DNA of 41,451 bases, taken from positions 861,283 through 902,733 of the forward strand of contig NW_019091466.1 of NCBI RefSeq assembly GCF_001949145.1. The letters run 5' to 3'. Source of the stretch: Acanthaster planci (lineage: Eukaryota > Echinodermata > Asteroidea > Valvatida > Acanthasteridae). Positions 12,101-41,451 of the stretch are shown here, piece by piece; the stretch's first letter is position 1, and every line of letters begins with the position of its first letter. Made by a program: the position numbers and the translations under genes. The notes under the pieces were generated by a model. That model saw only the letters and a program-made list of their open reading frames with translations. It was not told the DNA's origin and did no database searches.

Positions 12101-12407
12101 TCATGTTCCTCAGCAGTGTGAAACCTATTATTTTCAAGATCACTATTAGTGACCCTGAAAATTTGTGGGTAGCCATGAATTTCAGACTTTGAAACACTGA
12201 ACTGTGCCTTTAACTGAATAAGGCAGCCTCTCTCTTTCCGCATTGCCCAGGTATCAGATCATGATGAACTGTTGGTCTGTGAGCCCAGTGGATCGGCCAA
12301 CATTTGATGACCTGGCAGGGCAGATAACAGACATCCTGATGGCATCAGTCAACCAAGAGTCAGAGGATCACGAGATCTATCTCAATGTGGTTCCAAGCAT
12401 GAAATAA
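1..12407 (+). CDS. MET: MET/RON-family receptor tyrosine kinase (3' part, 7 exons)
   Basis: Coding segments are 1-146, 3676-3895, 6247-6408, 8194-8450, 9353-9625, 11096-11232 and 12251-12407. All introns are GT-AG, phases agree throughout, and 449 full codons precede the TAA. Numbering from the first full codon (base 3): the end of an IPT/TIG domain (about 1-48), a transmembrane helix (about 70-90) with a basic stop-transfer, a juxtamembrane region, then the kinase. Visible kinase elements are the glycine loop GQGHFGCVY, VAIK Lys198, helix-C Glu214, HRD Asp291, Asn296, DFG Asp309, activation-loop tyrosines 321/322 and [24 protein letters not shown] and MALESL are typical of MET and RON. The family senses scatter-factor ligands at the plasma membrane and signals through phosphotyrosine docking. 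The tail is very short, with one YLNV motif. I cannot separate MET from RON; a single ancestral MET/RON gene is likely. The N-terminal ectodomain is outside the window. Confidence 0.93.
147..3675 (+). other. MET-like intron, 3.5 kb
   Basis: A phase-0 GT-AG intron. It holds the long inverted-repeat element at 631-1486. The remainder is AT-rich sequence with short TA runs near 1678 and no conserved exon that I recognise. Short open frames at 1734-2000 and 2108-2557 have no recognisable domains. Confidence 0.7.
631..1486. mobile_element. Foldback/MITE-like element with about 220-bp inverted ends
   Basis: Bases 631-850 and about 1258-1486 are inverted copies of each other. Both contain AAGGAAGACTGTCTTTATCG at the outer end, and CATTAACGAGTGGTCAC further in. 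The centre (851-1257) contains a 116-codon open frame (875-1225, +) with no family I recognise. No transposase motif is visible, so this looks like a non-autonomous element. The exact termini and target duplication were not determined. Confidence 0.75.
3676..3895 (+). CDS. MET: MET-like exon b: transmembrane segment
   Basis: The acceptor is ttttcag|GTTCGT, entered in phase 0. The exon ends ACA GGT G|gtgagt (phase 1), which joins correctly to the next exon to give T-G-D-Y-M-R. It encodes the last extracellular residues, a hydrophobic helix of about 21 residues flanked by two Trp (WYAIVIVV...VVW), then HVRKQSK, a basic cytoplasmic anchor. A second good donor 48 bases downstream (after 3943) keeps the same phase. 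Confidence 0.9.
3896..6246 (+). other. MET-like intron, 2.35 kb
   Basis: Phase-1 intron. If the alternative donor after 3943 is used, bases 3896-3943 become coding (16 extra residues). It contains the TTAA-flanked MITE at 5379-5952. The rest has no feature I recognise. Confidence 0.7.
5379..5952 (-). mobile_element. TTAA-flanked MITE, complete copy
   Basis: This 574-bp element is bounded by TTAA on both sides (5375-5378 and 5953-5956). Its ends are inverted repeats: CCACTTGCTGCCAGG on the left and CCTGGCAGGAAGTGG on the right. Related copies lie at 12621-13190, 19134-20135 and 21007-21471. TTAA target duplication is typical of piggyBac-type transposons, so a piggyBac-mobilised MITE is likely. 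No transposase frame is visible. The strand is arbitrary and marks orientation relative to the 12621 copy. Confidence 0.82.
6247..6408 (+). CDS. MET: MET-like exon c: juxtamembrane and kinase entry
   Basis: The acceptor aaaatag|ATTATATG in phase 1 makes D-Y-M-R-T-P at the junction. The exon runs to GGTCAAG|gttaga, again phase 1 (162 bases). It encodes a Ser-rich juxtamembrane stretch and [13 protein letters not shown], then DIVGQ, the first strand of the kinase up to the glycine loop. The D-Y-M-R site resembles the MET juxtamembrane tyrosine (DYR) bound by CBL after phosphorylation, with one residue inserted. That functional match is inference. Confidence 0.9.
6409..8193 (+). other. MET-like intron, 1.8 kb
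   Basis: Phase-1 GT-AG intron. It has a short dispersed repeat at 6686-6742 that recurs at 23206-23271. Nothing else is recognised; the polypyrimidine-poor acceptor is ttcccaaag. Confidence 0.6.
6686..6742 (+). repeat. Short dispersed repeat (pair with 23206-23271)
   Basis: The segments share GATGC-TCACGCA-GCTTAC, ACATTGTT, CAGTTT and GTCGT-ATTG in the same order and orientation. This is probably a fragment of an interspersed repeat of unknown class. Confidence 0.5.
8194..8450 (+). CDS. MET: MET-like exon d: kinase N-lobe
   Basis: The acceptor cccaaag|GTCATTTT in phase 1 completes the glycine loop G-H-F-G-C-V-Y. The exon encodes VAIKS with the ATP-anchoring Lys, REGIMMKDF with the helix-C Glu, and the hinge segment [10 protein letters not shown], nearly identical in wording to MET/RON. 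It ends CCC AAA AAT|gtgaga in phase 0. Confidence 0.95.
8451..9352 (+). other. MET-like intron, 0.9 kb
   Basis: Phase-0 intron. The open frames at 8517-8753 and 9027-9314 show no kinase or other domain similarity and break the reading of the neighbouring exons. Confidence 0.6.
9353..9625 (+). CDS. MET: MET-like exon e: catalytic and activation loops
   Basis: Acceptor aattgcag|GAGCTT, 91 codons, phase 0 at both ends. It carries HRDLASRN (catalytic Asp and Asn), DFG in IADFGLSRD, the twin tyrosines in ERDYYSAKD that correspond to the MET activation-loop pair, and [11 protein letters not shown], the tyrosine-kinase P+1 loop. The donor is GATGTG|gtacat. Confidence 0.96.
10082..10201. other. Assembly gap (120 N)
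   Basis: Unresolved bases. The following sequence is a homopolymeric A tract broken by single C residues, a common cause of assembly failure. Confidence 0.99.
10690..10789. repeat. Inverted repeat, about 35-bp arms
   Basis: Arms 10690-10724 and 10755-10789 pair imperfectly. The shared core is TTGCGCTTTCCTATGG versus CCATAGGAAAGCGCAC. The 30-base loop contains a smaller GTGGA/TCCAC pairing. Confidence 0.75.
10795..10835. repeat. Inverted repeat, 11-bp perfect arms
   Basis: CAACAGGTCTG (10795-10805) and CAGACCTGTTG (10825-10835) are perfectly complementary, immediately after the preceding inverted repeat. Confidence 0.75.
11096..11232 (+). CDS. MET: MET-like exon f: kinase C-lobe
   Basis: The acceptor tttcctcag|TGGTCTTTT completes D-V-W-S-F-G-V. 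The exon encodes [13 protein letters not shown] and [10 protein letters not shown], where MET has LLQGRRLLQP. It is 137 bases and ends CAT GT|gtaggt in phase 2. Confidence 0.95.
11233..12250 (+). other. MET-like intron, 1.0 kb
   Basis: Phase-2 GT-AG intron with no repeat or gene that I recognise. Confidence 0.6.
12251..12407 (+). CDS. MET: MET-like terminal coding exon: kinase end and docking tail
   Basis: The acceptor cattgcccag|GTATCAG restores [10 protein letters not shown]. It contains the conserved kinase Arg in VDRPTFDDL and ends [18 protein letters not shown] resembles the multisubstrate docking tyrosines of MET/RON, and Asn at +2 fits GRB2 SH2 preference. Only one such tyrosine exists and the protein stops eight residues later, much shorter than the vertebrate tail. 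Confidence 0.93.
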
Positions 12408-12620
12408 ACTGGTATAGGGATCTTCTTTTTTGTCAGATCTCTATTACCATCAGCAACTTACAGGAATAGATGGTGACCCAGAAGGAGACCAGATGTGTTC
12501 CAGGCCGGTATCTGACTTGCAGGTCAGATTTGCATTGACTTGCACTGACTTCTTGTGGGTAGCATTACCAAGCGGTATCCATATGTTGTCTTCAGCATGA
12601 AATGATCAGATGTATCTTAA

Positions 12621-13190
12621 CCACTTGCCGTTGAGGAGTCTGGTTTCGGGCACATATTCTTTGTACGCGTAGCCGGGTTCTCCAAATTCCGACAAAGGGA
12701 ACTGGGCCTTGTAACAAAAGACTGTACCCATGACAAAAGACCAGGCTGCTGGGAATTACCAACATCTATTTACTCTCAATAGTGGTGATAATCCAGCCTT
12801 GTTTTGAAACAGTATACCATGGTTTGGGGTATTCAGCGCAAGCGGATTACCGCCTGGGACAAAAGTGCTCCACCACACAGTACTGCTGTATGCTAATCTG
12901 GCCCTTATTGAAAAGAGGTCAGCATTGCACTGTGCCAGTTTGGTGAACAAAAGAAAATTACGTAACACTGCACAATCTGGGCCCCTTTTTACAAGACGGC
13001 AGGCCTGGCTGAAATACTCCAGGGCCAATAGATGTTGTCTGTCAGATTAGAGTAGAAACCAGACAGTCCTTCTTGTGGGTGTAAGTGTCCAGTAAATGAA
13101 GATATGAATTTTTAAAGAATTTTGAAAACAGAAAAAAGGAAAATTATCCCGTCCCAGCATCATCAACATTCATAAATGCCCCTGGCGCCA
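12621..13190 (+). mobile_element. TTAA MITE copy, degenerate 3' end
   Basis: Starts directly after TTAA (12617-12620) with CCACTTGCCG and runs opposite to the 5379-5952 copy. It shares ACAAAAGAC, TGCTGGGAATTACC, GATAATCCAGCCTTGTTTTG, ATGCTAATCTGGCCC and TATTGAAAAGAGGTC with that copy. The right end is eroded, so the boundary is approximate. Confidence 0.72.
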
Positions 13191-14296
13191 TATGGGGAGG
13201 GATCATTCGGTTGAAACCCCAACCTCTCCCTTCCCCCAGTGGAGAAAAAAAGCAAAAGAAGCGATGCTCTTGCTAAGTATTGCATTGTTAAATTTTGTAT
13301 AAATTTCACCATAGAAACTGCTTGAAAGGGCTTGTAACTATGCGCATATATCTGTATAACTGATGCATTATTTAGGTTGGGTAAGTAATTGTTTGTAGAT
13401 GGTTAACATTAGCTAACATTACTAACTGATCATAATTACAAAGCCTGTCACAGTTCTTAGTAAGCTTGGTAACAATTTTTGTAACACCATTAAAGTAGTG
13501 AAATAGTAGTATGCTAATGAAAGAATAATTTGCTCTACTTCTTAAAAGTCATCTGATTCCAATTTTTGCAACTCTCTTGAGGGTAGTATATAAAGTGAAA
13601 TGCTGGTTACTCATGCAAGTTTGATGCCTAATTCTAAGAATTACAGTGTTCACCATGGTTTGTGGAGCTGATTCAACAACTGTTCTGTTACTATCATGAA
13701 ATCATATGGAAATACATTTAGGTATTGCAAATATTGTGACTGTCCTTGTCTAGGTTACTAAAATATTACAAGAGTTGTGTGGATGTACCAAAGTCATCAA
13801 ATCATTTGTAAATGTAAGTTTAATTTTGTTAATCTGATGCATGATACTTATGCACTTTGTGGCTGTATGTGTGTTTCAAGCTGTTATATAGCATTCTTTG
13901 GTAATGTTTATAAGTCTTACTCATCCAATTTACAGTAATGTGGGCTAAGTGACCATGACCAACTTTTCTTTCAGACTATTGCACTGAAAATGTTTGTTCA
14001 TATCCCCTTTTCACAAAGATCACAGTGGATGCATCACAGAAGGACTTGACACATTTAAGTCTGTTTGCCAGAATCAACAGCAATCTTAAAGGTGATCAGC
14101 TAATCCCAACAGGCAGGGATGATTTCATTGGGGTAAAATTACTTAAATACAGATCTAGAAATGTAAGAATAAATTGTCCTGAATGGTGCCTTGAGTTTGG
14201 TTGATGAATAAGCTTTACTTTCCTGAAAGATGCTGTGAAATTGCTCATTGCAGAGTTTGCTTATAGAGATTTGTAGAGACATATTTACTCTTCTGA

Positions 14297-14302
14297 AATA
14301 AA
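14297..14302 (+). terminator. Candidate poly(A) signal for the MET-like gene
   Basis: AATAAA followed within 40 bases by TGTGTATATT. It is the first canonical hexamer I noticed downstream of the stop codon, implying a 3' UTR of about 1.9 kb. Transcript data are needed to confirm use. Confidence 0.35.
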
Positions 14303-17300
14303 TGCAAATTAAATTCCTCATATTGTGTATATTAAAGACAACAGTACCAACCAATTTGAAATGGTTATACCATGTGCATGTACAATGTACATATTACTTC
14401 AGATTTAAAGAGCATTTTGATTTTAACAACACTCGCTGTACTGAATTTCAGCCAGAATACCAAGGATGATTTTTTGTACATTAAATGGGTTCACCATTGC
14501 ATACCATTCCTTTAAAACATAGAATTCCAAGCAATCACTTTTTGATGCAGTAGTCTCATTAATGGACTGAGATACTTGCCACATGGATTACAGCTTCTTT
14601 GCAAAGTAATTTTTTGTACATGAATACTATTCTTTTGGCTTAACACATATTTAATTAAAATGATCTCATGATTCAAGACATAATCTTGTATTTTTTTTAT
14701 GTCATCAACATATATATTAAAGTATATTTCAGACCTGTCATCTATTAATGCCTTCCATTTATTAAGGGTGGTGTTAAAATCAGTTTATTTTACTTGCCAA
14801 CAAGTTAATTTCAAGAGTCTTACTGGAGTTTTATGAATGCATCAGAAAAATAATAACATTCGTAAAAGAAAACTGAAAAACTTTCCGGTGCACTACTTTG
14901 TAGCATTTACAGTTTAAGATGCAGTTGGCTGGAACATGATTTTTGTCTTGATGACAGGTCTTTACAAAGTTGTTTTGTCTGCAAATTTCAGTTGAAATCC
15001 ATTGTCACAGCTATACTTATGTAATAGGCCGAGTTTTGACTTGTAACTGGATGATCGATCATCCACAAGTGGATCTGATAAACCAGCATCCCTGAAATAG
15101 AAAGTTTACCATAGCATGATAGCAGCATGCACGCATGGAGAGCAACCCAATTACCCACTTGGCACCAAGGCTAAATAACTTTCGATGTCTTTTCCCATGG
15201 TATGCCCCTGAGTTAATTGCATTCATAATCGGGGTACATATCTATCAGGTCAGCCGCTTGTATAACACGTGTTCTCATCTTTGCATCAACAAATAAAATG
15301 ATAAATCAGTGTTGTTATTCTGCAAGGAAAATACACTTAAATCCGTACAACTCAGTTACTTTTGTTATTACACGTAAAAACACATGGAGCACAACGTTGG
15401 TTAAAGCTAGAGGACATGAAGAGAATGGAGGTTCCTAGGGGTCAGCTGGACATCACAGTGATCCAGTGAATCCAGTCTGCAAGAGCTTCCAACATCACAG
15501 CAACTATTTCAAACCACAGTGAGGTGCAAATCAATGATATTTTGGCTGCATCACAAGGCACAAGATAGTGCTGATCCTGGAAGACAAAGTTAAAGGGAAA
15601 CAATCCAGAGGAAGGAAAAGGGAAATGGCTAGATACATTTTTTTACACCAGGGAATAGACAGGTCTGTCTGGTGCCCAGTGTTACAACTGCAGCTGATGG
15701 TAGGAAAGGCTGACGATGGATCATGAGGGCTTCTTCCAGGGTCGTTGACCTACAATAAAGTTGATGACTGTTGCTCTGTATTTTAGGGGCACTTGCACGT
15801 AGTGGTGTAGCTCATATACATGTATAAAATACAATGAACATACATGTACATACAATATTTTGGACATCTGTAATAAGAGAAATGAGGTTTCAGACCACAA
15901 CTGCAGGATTGAGGACGCAGCAGGATTGCATTACCCAAATTCTGGTTTAGACTTCTTTCCAAAGGGTTTAGAGGGTTAGGCCTCAAAAGGTTTTCTGTTA
16001 TTAGCAATGGGGACACATGCATTAAGTTAGCATATGACACCCACTATTACTAAGGATGATATTATGTACATGATTTCTGCAAACTTTGAATGCCCATACA
16101 AAAATACTTTTCCATCAAAACTTGAAAATTTGCATTTTTTCTGAAAGGTTTTTGTTCATTACAAGGGTAGTAATATCTATGAATTACTTCACATATAATC
16201 AAATCCAGTGACATTTCACGAGACACTTTCAAACTAGGCCCCATTTTACGACAGAAAGCATTGCATTGGGTTTTGCACAGAGCAACTGTGACAGAACAGT
16301 AGCTCCATTCAGTAGTTATCACAGTATTCATGGGGATGCAAAAACGGCCAGTATTGTGACACCATGGTTTACACAGTTCCCATGATTATTTATCCACATC
16401 TACTTCAGGGCATGCCTGCAGTTTGTCAGCCCAACTGGGAATTATTGCTGGGTAACAAATGTCCTGTCTTCATGCTTGAAGTCTTCAGGGCATGTATGAT
16501 TAGGTGTGGCAGTCTGTGGATTGCGCTGTTGCACTGATGTTATGCAATCAGCATGAAGTCTGCTTCAAGACAAGTCTGCTTTAAAACGAATGAAAAGTAA
16601 ACAAAGCAATCAATGGCACCGTGTCCTTTTTTATCCTTCACAATGAACATAAGCAAAACTTTATTCAAAATTAAAGGGCAACTTCCAACTTGTCTGTGTA
16701 GGAAACAGCACATATGGTTGCTGCCCTATTTAGACCTGAACTAAGAGATAACTACGCATAGAAAGTATGATACAACTGGACTTAATAGTGTTATATACAC
16801 GTACACACTGTATACACCTTGCTCATATTCTTTGGCCTGTGTTTAAAGTCTGTTACATTAATTCACCAACCTACAGCTTTTATAATTATGTCTAGTGACA
16901 GACCATACAGAGAAAGTATTTGAAATTTCGTTAACTTTACAATTATTTGCCTTTCTAGAGTTTTAAAGCTTTTTCTGGAAAACTTGGCAAATATTTTATT
17001 CCTCTGTGGGTTCTGTACAATTTGAGACTTGCGTCTGTACACGTATGGACACTGTGAAATAATTGGTGGAAATGAACTAAGTTTGTGTTTTAAGTCATTC
17101 CATCTAATTTAACTGGATTTCTAATTTATAGGCCTGCTTGGAGCAATTCATCCAATAAAAGGTGAGGAAATATATCATCCAGCTACCAGAATTCAGACAG
17201 TTCAAACAAGAACATGAAAGTTGTAACAAGACTTTAATAATGTATTAACGATATATCATTAAATTTGACACTGAAAATGTAGTAATTAAATCATCTCAAC

Positions 17301-17859
17301 AAATTTTACAGGACACTGTGTTCATCTCACAGATTTTCAGCTCTAAGCATTTCATCAATTCTTGTGATTTGTTCTCTGCTTTGAGATGAGTTTGAAGATG
17401 AATGCGGGCATATTCCCTTCAAAAAGCTGAAAGGCTGGCGATGAGGGCTGATCAGCTGAGCTAAGTAATGAGAGTCATATTTTCATTACAAACTCATAAC
17501 AGAGATTTATATAGCATTACAAAAGAAATTTCAACAGGAAGAATCAGACATTCTGCTTAAGTTTTAATCCATCACTGAAGTTGAAATGTAAGTGAACAGG
17601 TTTTGACTTTTATCTATATCTGAGAAAGGACACTACAATTCCTGACAATATCAAAAACACCTGTTTAGTATTGGAGCCATTTGGCCACAATTCAACATCG
17701 AAAATAAACCCAATATACATGAAAATAAAAAAAAAGCAACCACTGATTTTGATATAAATGAATGATTGTAATCACTCTAATTTACAGCTAACCTACAAAT
17801 AAACACACAGAAAATTTTCCATAGTTTCAGATCAAAGAAAAAAATCTAATCAATATTTC

Positions 17860-17865
17860 TTTATT
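17860..17865 (-). terminator. Candidate distal poly(A) signal for BRPF
   Basis: TTTATT on the plus strand gives AATAAA on the minus strand, about 0.7 kb after the BRPF stop. Another AATAAA overlaps the stop itself (18558-18563). Confidence 0.3.
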
Positions 17866-18557
17866 TTTTTCGGAAATTATTTACATACATACGTTGAATT
17901 TGAGATAATTTCCTGCATGAAGCACCTTGTCCATATATGTATTAATTAATTTCTGTGATGGCCTCCGAATCTGTTTCTGAAACATTCAGGTTTCAGCATT
18001 TCAACAGGACACACAGGTTTCTCCCTCACAACACATTTCCTAGTCTTCTTTTATTGTGCATTTCGACCTTAATACAGAGCAAGGGCTACCTTCTATAATC
18101 TTTGTGAAAAATGAACAAAATCTTTGTTAACTTCATTAAAAATTCAAACCTTCAAAATGATAAACTGTGCACATTTACCAGGATCAATTACAATGCTTTC
18201 TTTGGGACACTGGGAAAGACAGAACACACTACGAACAGAATTTAATAATTCTCCACTTTTGGAAGAGGGTAGAAAGAAAATGCTCTATAAAGCTACAACA
18301 AATGACCCTGTTTTTTCACTTTTTTTCTTTTGATGTATCTGGATTTTGAAATCCATGTTATCAAGTGTGATAAAAACCTTGCCAGGCGTCAAGTTACCAA
18401 ATCACATGAAAAGACTTTCAGATTATACAACCATACAAAAACCAGTAGAGATCTGTAAATTTTTGAACCCCCATGAAAAGATAAAGCAACACTTATTAAG
18501 TTGAGGCAGTTTCCTGGAAAAAGTTACAGTGAAAATGGGGGAACACTTGACAGGGAC

Positions 18558-18561
18558 TTTA

Positions 18562-18563
<2 letters not shown>
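18558..18563 (-). terminator. AATAAA overlapping the BRPF stop codons
   Basis: The coding sequence ends CCC TAA TAA AG on the minus strand. Tandem in-frame stops therefore contain a canonical AATAAA. If used, the 3' UTR would be only tens of bases. Confidence 0.3.
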
Positions 18564-39757
<21,194 letters not shown>

Positions 39758-39863
39758 GGTGTATTAGAGAATGTGTGATGTAGTACAGGTACTACACAAG
39801 CAACGCAGGAACCCTGGCAAAAAGATACCAGAGATACCGTGCATGCCGTGCAGTTAACAATAC
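39758..39863 (-). other. BRPF1: BRPF 5' UTR segment with upstream splice acceptor
   Basis: On the minus strand, ctcccctttttttacag|GTATTG is a strong acceptor 106 bases before the ATG. At least one noncoding first exon and the promoter therefore lie further upstream, probably beyond the window. Confidence 0.7.
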
Positions 39864-40191
39864 CTGTAAAAAAAGGGGAGAAATTGCCATTTAGCCTCAG
39901 GTGCCTTTTGTGACCTATCACAACAAAATACAGTAAGCGTAAAGTTGCATTCCGTTCTTTCCTATTTTGATGGTTCAAAGTCAAATATTGAAATGGAGGT
40001 CAATTTGGGGGTTTTGTAATATCTGGAAAGAGTGGTCTGTCTCTTATTTGATTAATCTTTTATAGCATTATATACATGTATTCAAAACGTCATTTTTTCA
40101 ACAATTTTGATGGTAGCATTATTATTTTAGATTTTATCCCTGCTCGATGTGTATTTTAACACTATAGACTCAGTGTATGCCCCCAAAGGCT

Positions 40192-40620
40192 TGTGAAAAA
40201 ACCACAAGTGTACTCGGGTGGGACTCGAACCCACGACCTCCTGCTAAGTAGTGCAGACATCTTAACCTCTCGACCACTGAGCTTGCTGGTGTCGGCTGGC
40301 TGGTTCAAATCAGATGTAGCAGCTGGTACCGCAAACAACTATTTCAAGTCGGGCAGGGCAAAAATCGGAAATTAATTTACATCTCCCTGCCGCAACTCCA
40401 TCTTTAAAATAGTTGTTCGTGGTACCTGCTGCTGCATCTGATTCGAACCAGCCAACCAACACTGGCAAGCTCGGTGGTTAAGTGGTTAAGACGTCTGTAC
40501 TAGTAAGCAGAAGTCCCACCTGAGTACGCTTGTGGTTTTTTTCACAATACACGTCGGGCAGGGCCAAAAAATCCAAAATTAATTTACAACTCCCTGGTGC
40601 AAATCAATCTTTGAAATAGT
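40192..40620. mobile_element. Foldback element with tRNA-like arms
   Basis: Arm 40192-40345 and arm 40403-40546 are inverted copies around a loop (40346-40402). The loop sequence (GTCGGGCAGGGC-AAAA, AATTAATTTACA, CTCCCTG) is repeated directly at 40551-40620. Arm 1 on the minus strand has a tRNA-like box A (TGGTCGAGAGG) and box B with a perfect T stem (GTGGG-TTCGAGT-CCCAC). Arm 2 lacks the box B segment, so this looks like an inverted SINE pair or foldback derivative. Confidence 0.75.
40211..40285 (-). tRNA. tRNA-like segment within a repeat (not a functional tRNA)
   Basis: Minus strand: box A TGGTCGAGAGG, box B GGTTCGAGTCC and a perfect five-pair T stem. The acceptor stem does not close and the anticodon loop is eight bases, so it is most likely a tRNA-derived repeat head rather than a gene. 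Confidence 0.3.
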
Positions 40621-40903
40621 AAGCATTATTCATACATGTACCTGATCACAAATGTTGAAACGATGTCAGAAACAAATACACAAAGCTGCCGAATAATGTC
40701 ACATTGTCACCTTATACTTTTACCTTAAGTGTTCCATGTATGTACCATTGGAAAGCTCTCTTTCTGTTGAATTCAAAAATACGTGTACATGTACCAATAT
40801 CAAAATTTTTGAAAATTCCAACTTTCAGCTCATTTTGTGGTCTTAGGCACAACAAATGTAACCCCTTGGGTGTACAAAAGACCATGGACCCCTGCACAGC
40901 AGA

Positions 40904-41086
40904 TTACAATACAGGCAATTAACAATAGTGCACCTCCAAGAGTTTGCAATGTGTTAGCCAATCACAATGCGCGAAATTGTTGACCCTTTCAAAACGCACA
41001 TTGGGTCCATAAATTTTGCGCACTGTGATGGGCCAACGCGTTGCAAAGTCTTGGGTGCGCGCTATTGTGAAATGCCCGTATTGTAA
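40904..41086. mobile_element. Palindromic MITE, about 75-bp arms
   Basis: TTACAATACAGGCA at the left end and TGCCCGTATTGTAA at the right end are inverted. Pairing continues inward through AACAATAG, TTTGCAA-G-GTT and ATCACA-TGCGC. The interior loop is about 30 bases. Confidence 0.8.
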
Positions 41087-41451
41087 GAAACTAAGATGTA
41101 CATCCTGTAATAGAAACATGCATTTTCTTCAGTAGCTTGCGGGTATCATGTTTAAAGAGGAAGTCTGAACCATGGAGGAATATGTCTGAACTAAAAGCAA
41201 AGCAAAACACAATTGACAAATAGGACAACTGTGACCTGCCTCCAGGTTCAATCATTTTCAAACCCGTAACAATGATTCTGAAAAAGATGTCTAGTGAATA
41301 TTAAAAGGGCTTTAATTTCAGATATACAACAGTCTTCCTTGGAAATATGCGTGCATACATGTACATGAAGGAATACCCAACTCTCAATACTTGAAATTTG
41401 AACTTACATGTACCTGATCCCCAGCAAATGTTCAACCTTAAGTTAAAGTAC

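Larger units (their letters stand above)
12408..18557. other. 3' UTRs and intergenic space between convergent genes
   Basis: The receptor's 3' UTR starts at 12408 and probably includes part or all of the MITE at 12621. A canonical AATAAA lies at 14297-14302 (+). For the BRPF gene on the minus strand, AATAAA occurs at 17860-17865. No conserved coding frame is visible, and open frames at 15783-16331 look incidental. A near-perfect 18-bp palindrome lies at 15048-15065. Confidence 0.6.
39864..41451 (-). other. Upstream 5'-UTR intron of BRPF (partial)
   Basis: Holds the tRNA-like foldback element (40192-40620) and the palindromic MITE (40904-41086). No noncoding exon could be identified by eye. 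Confidence 0.5.

Noticed and set aside
12756-13028. Open frames within the MITE copies (also at 5545, 19259 and 21062)
   Set aside because: They differ between copies, are interrupted and encode no transposase motif.
15048-15065. 18-bp palindrome TGGATGATCGATCATCCA
   Set aside because: A single isolated palindrome of this length is not enough to call a regulatory site or element.

Overview
This is a draft animal genomic window. It has two N gaps, GT-AG introns and no prokaryotic gene organisation. Two conserved metazoan genes occupy most of it, lying tail to tail. Intron size, dense small DNA transposons and tRNA-derived SINEs, and frequent TACATGTA-type words suggest a marine invertebrate deuterostome. 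An echinoderm such as a sea urchin is my best guess, but the species is an inference.

Positions 1-12407 (+): the 3' part of a receptor tyrosine kinase of the MET/RON family. Seven exons encode the end of an IPT/TIG domain, a transmembrane helix, a juxtamembrane segment, a complete kinase domain with all catalytic residues, and a very short tail with one Y-L-N-V docking motif. The 5' end (Sema, PSI and earlier IPT domains) lies outside the window. Positions 12408-18561: untranslated and intergenic sequence between the two convergent genes. Positions 18562-39863 (-): a complete BRPF-family coding region, in 11 coding exons giving 1291 aa by my count. It has a C2H2 finger, an EPC-like region, a PHD-zinc knuckle-PHD module, a bromodomain, a Ser/Arg-rich linker and a C-terminal PWWP. 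A splice acceptor 106 bases before the ATG shows that the promoter lies further upstream. Positions 39864-41451: the first part of the upstream 5'-UTR intron, with two foldback elements.

The genes act in different places. The kinase is a surface receptor of the scatter-factor/HGF type. BRPF is the nuclear scaffold of MOZ/MORF/HBO1 histone acetyltransferase complexes. Nothing here suggests joint function beyond adjacency.

Introns carry several recognisable element families: a TTAA-flanked MITE in four places, two hAT-like MITEs with 8-bp target duplications, two SINEs with target-site duplications, and several long inverted repeats. I found no undescribed multi-gene system. The most useful leads are the minimal docking tail and tandem 5' splice sites of the receptor, the tRNA-like foldback element, and a CpG-rich island inside a BRPF intron.
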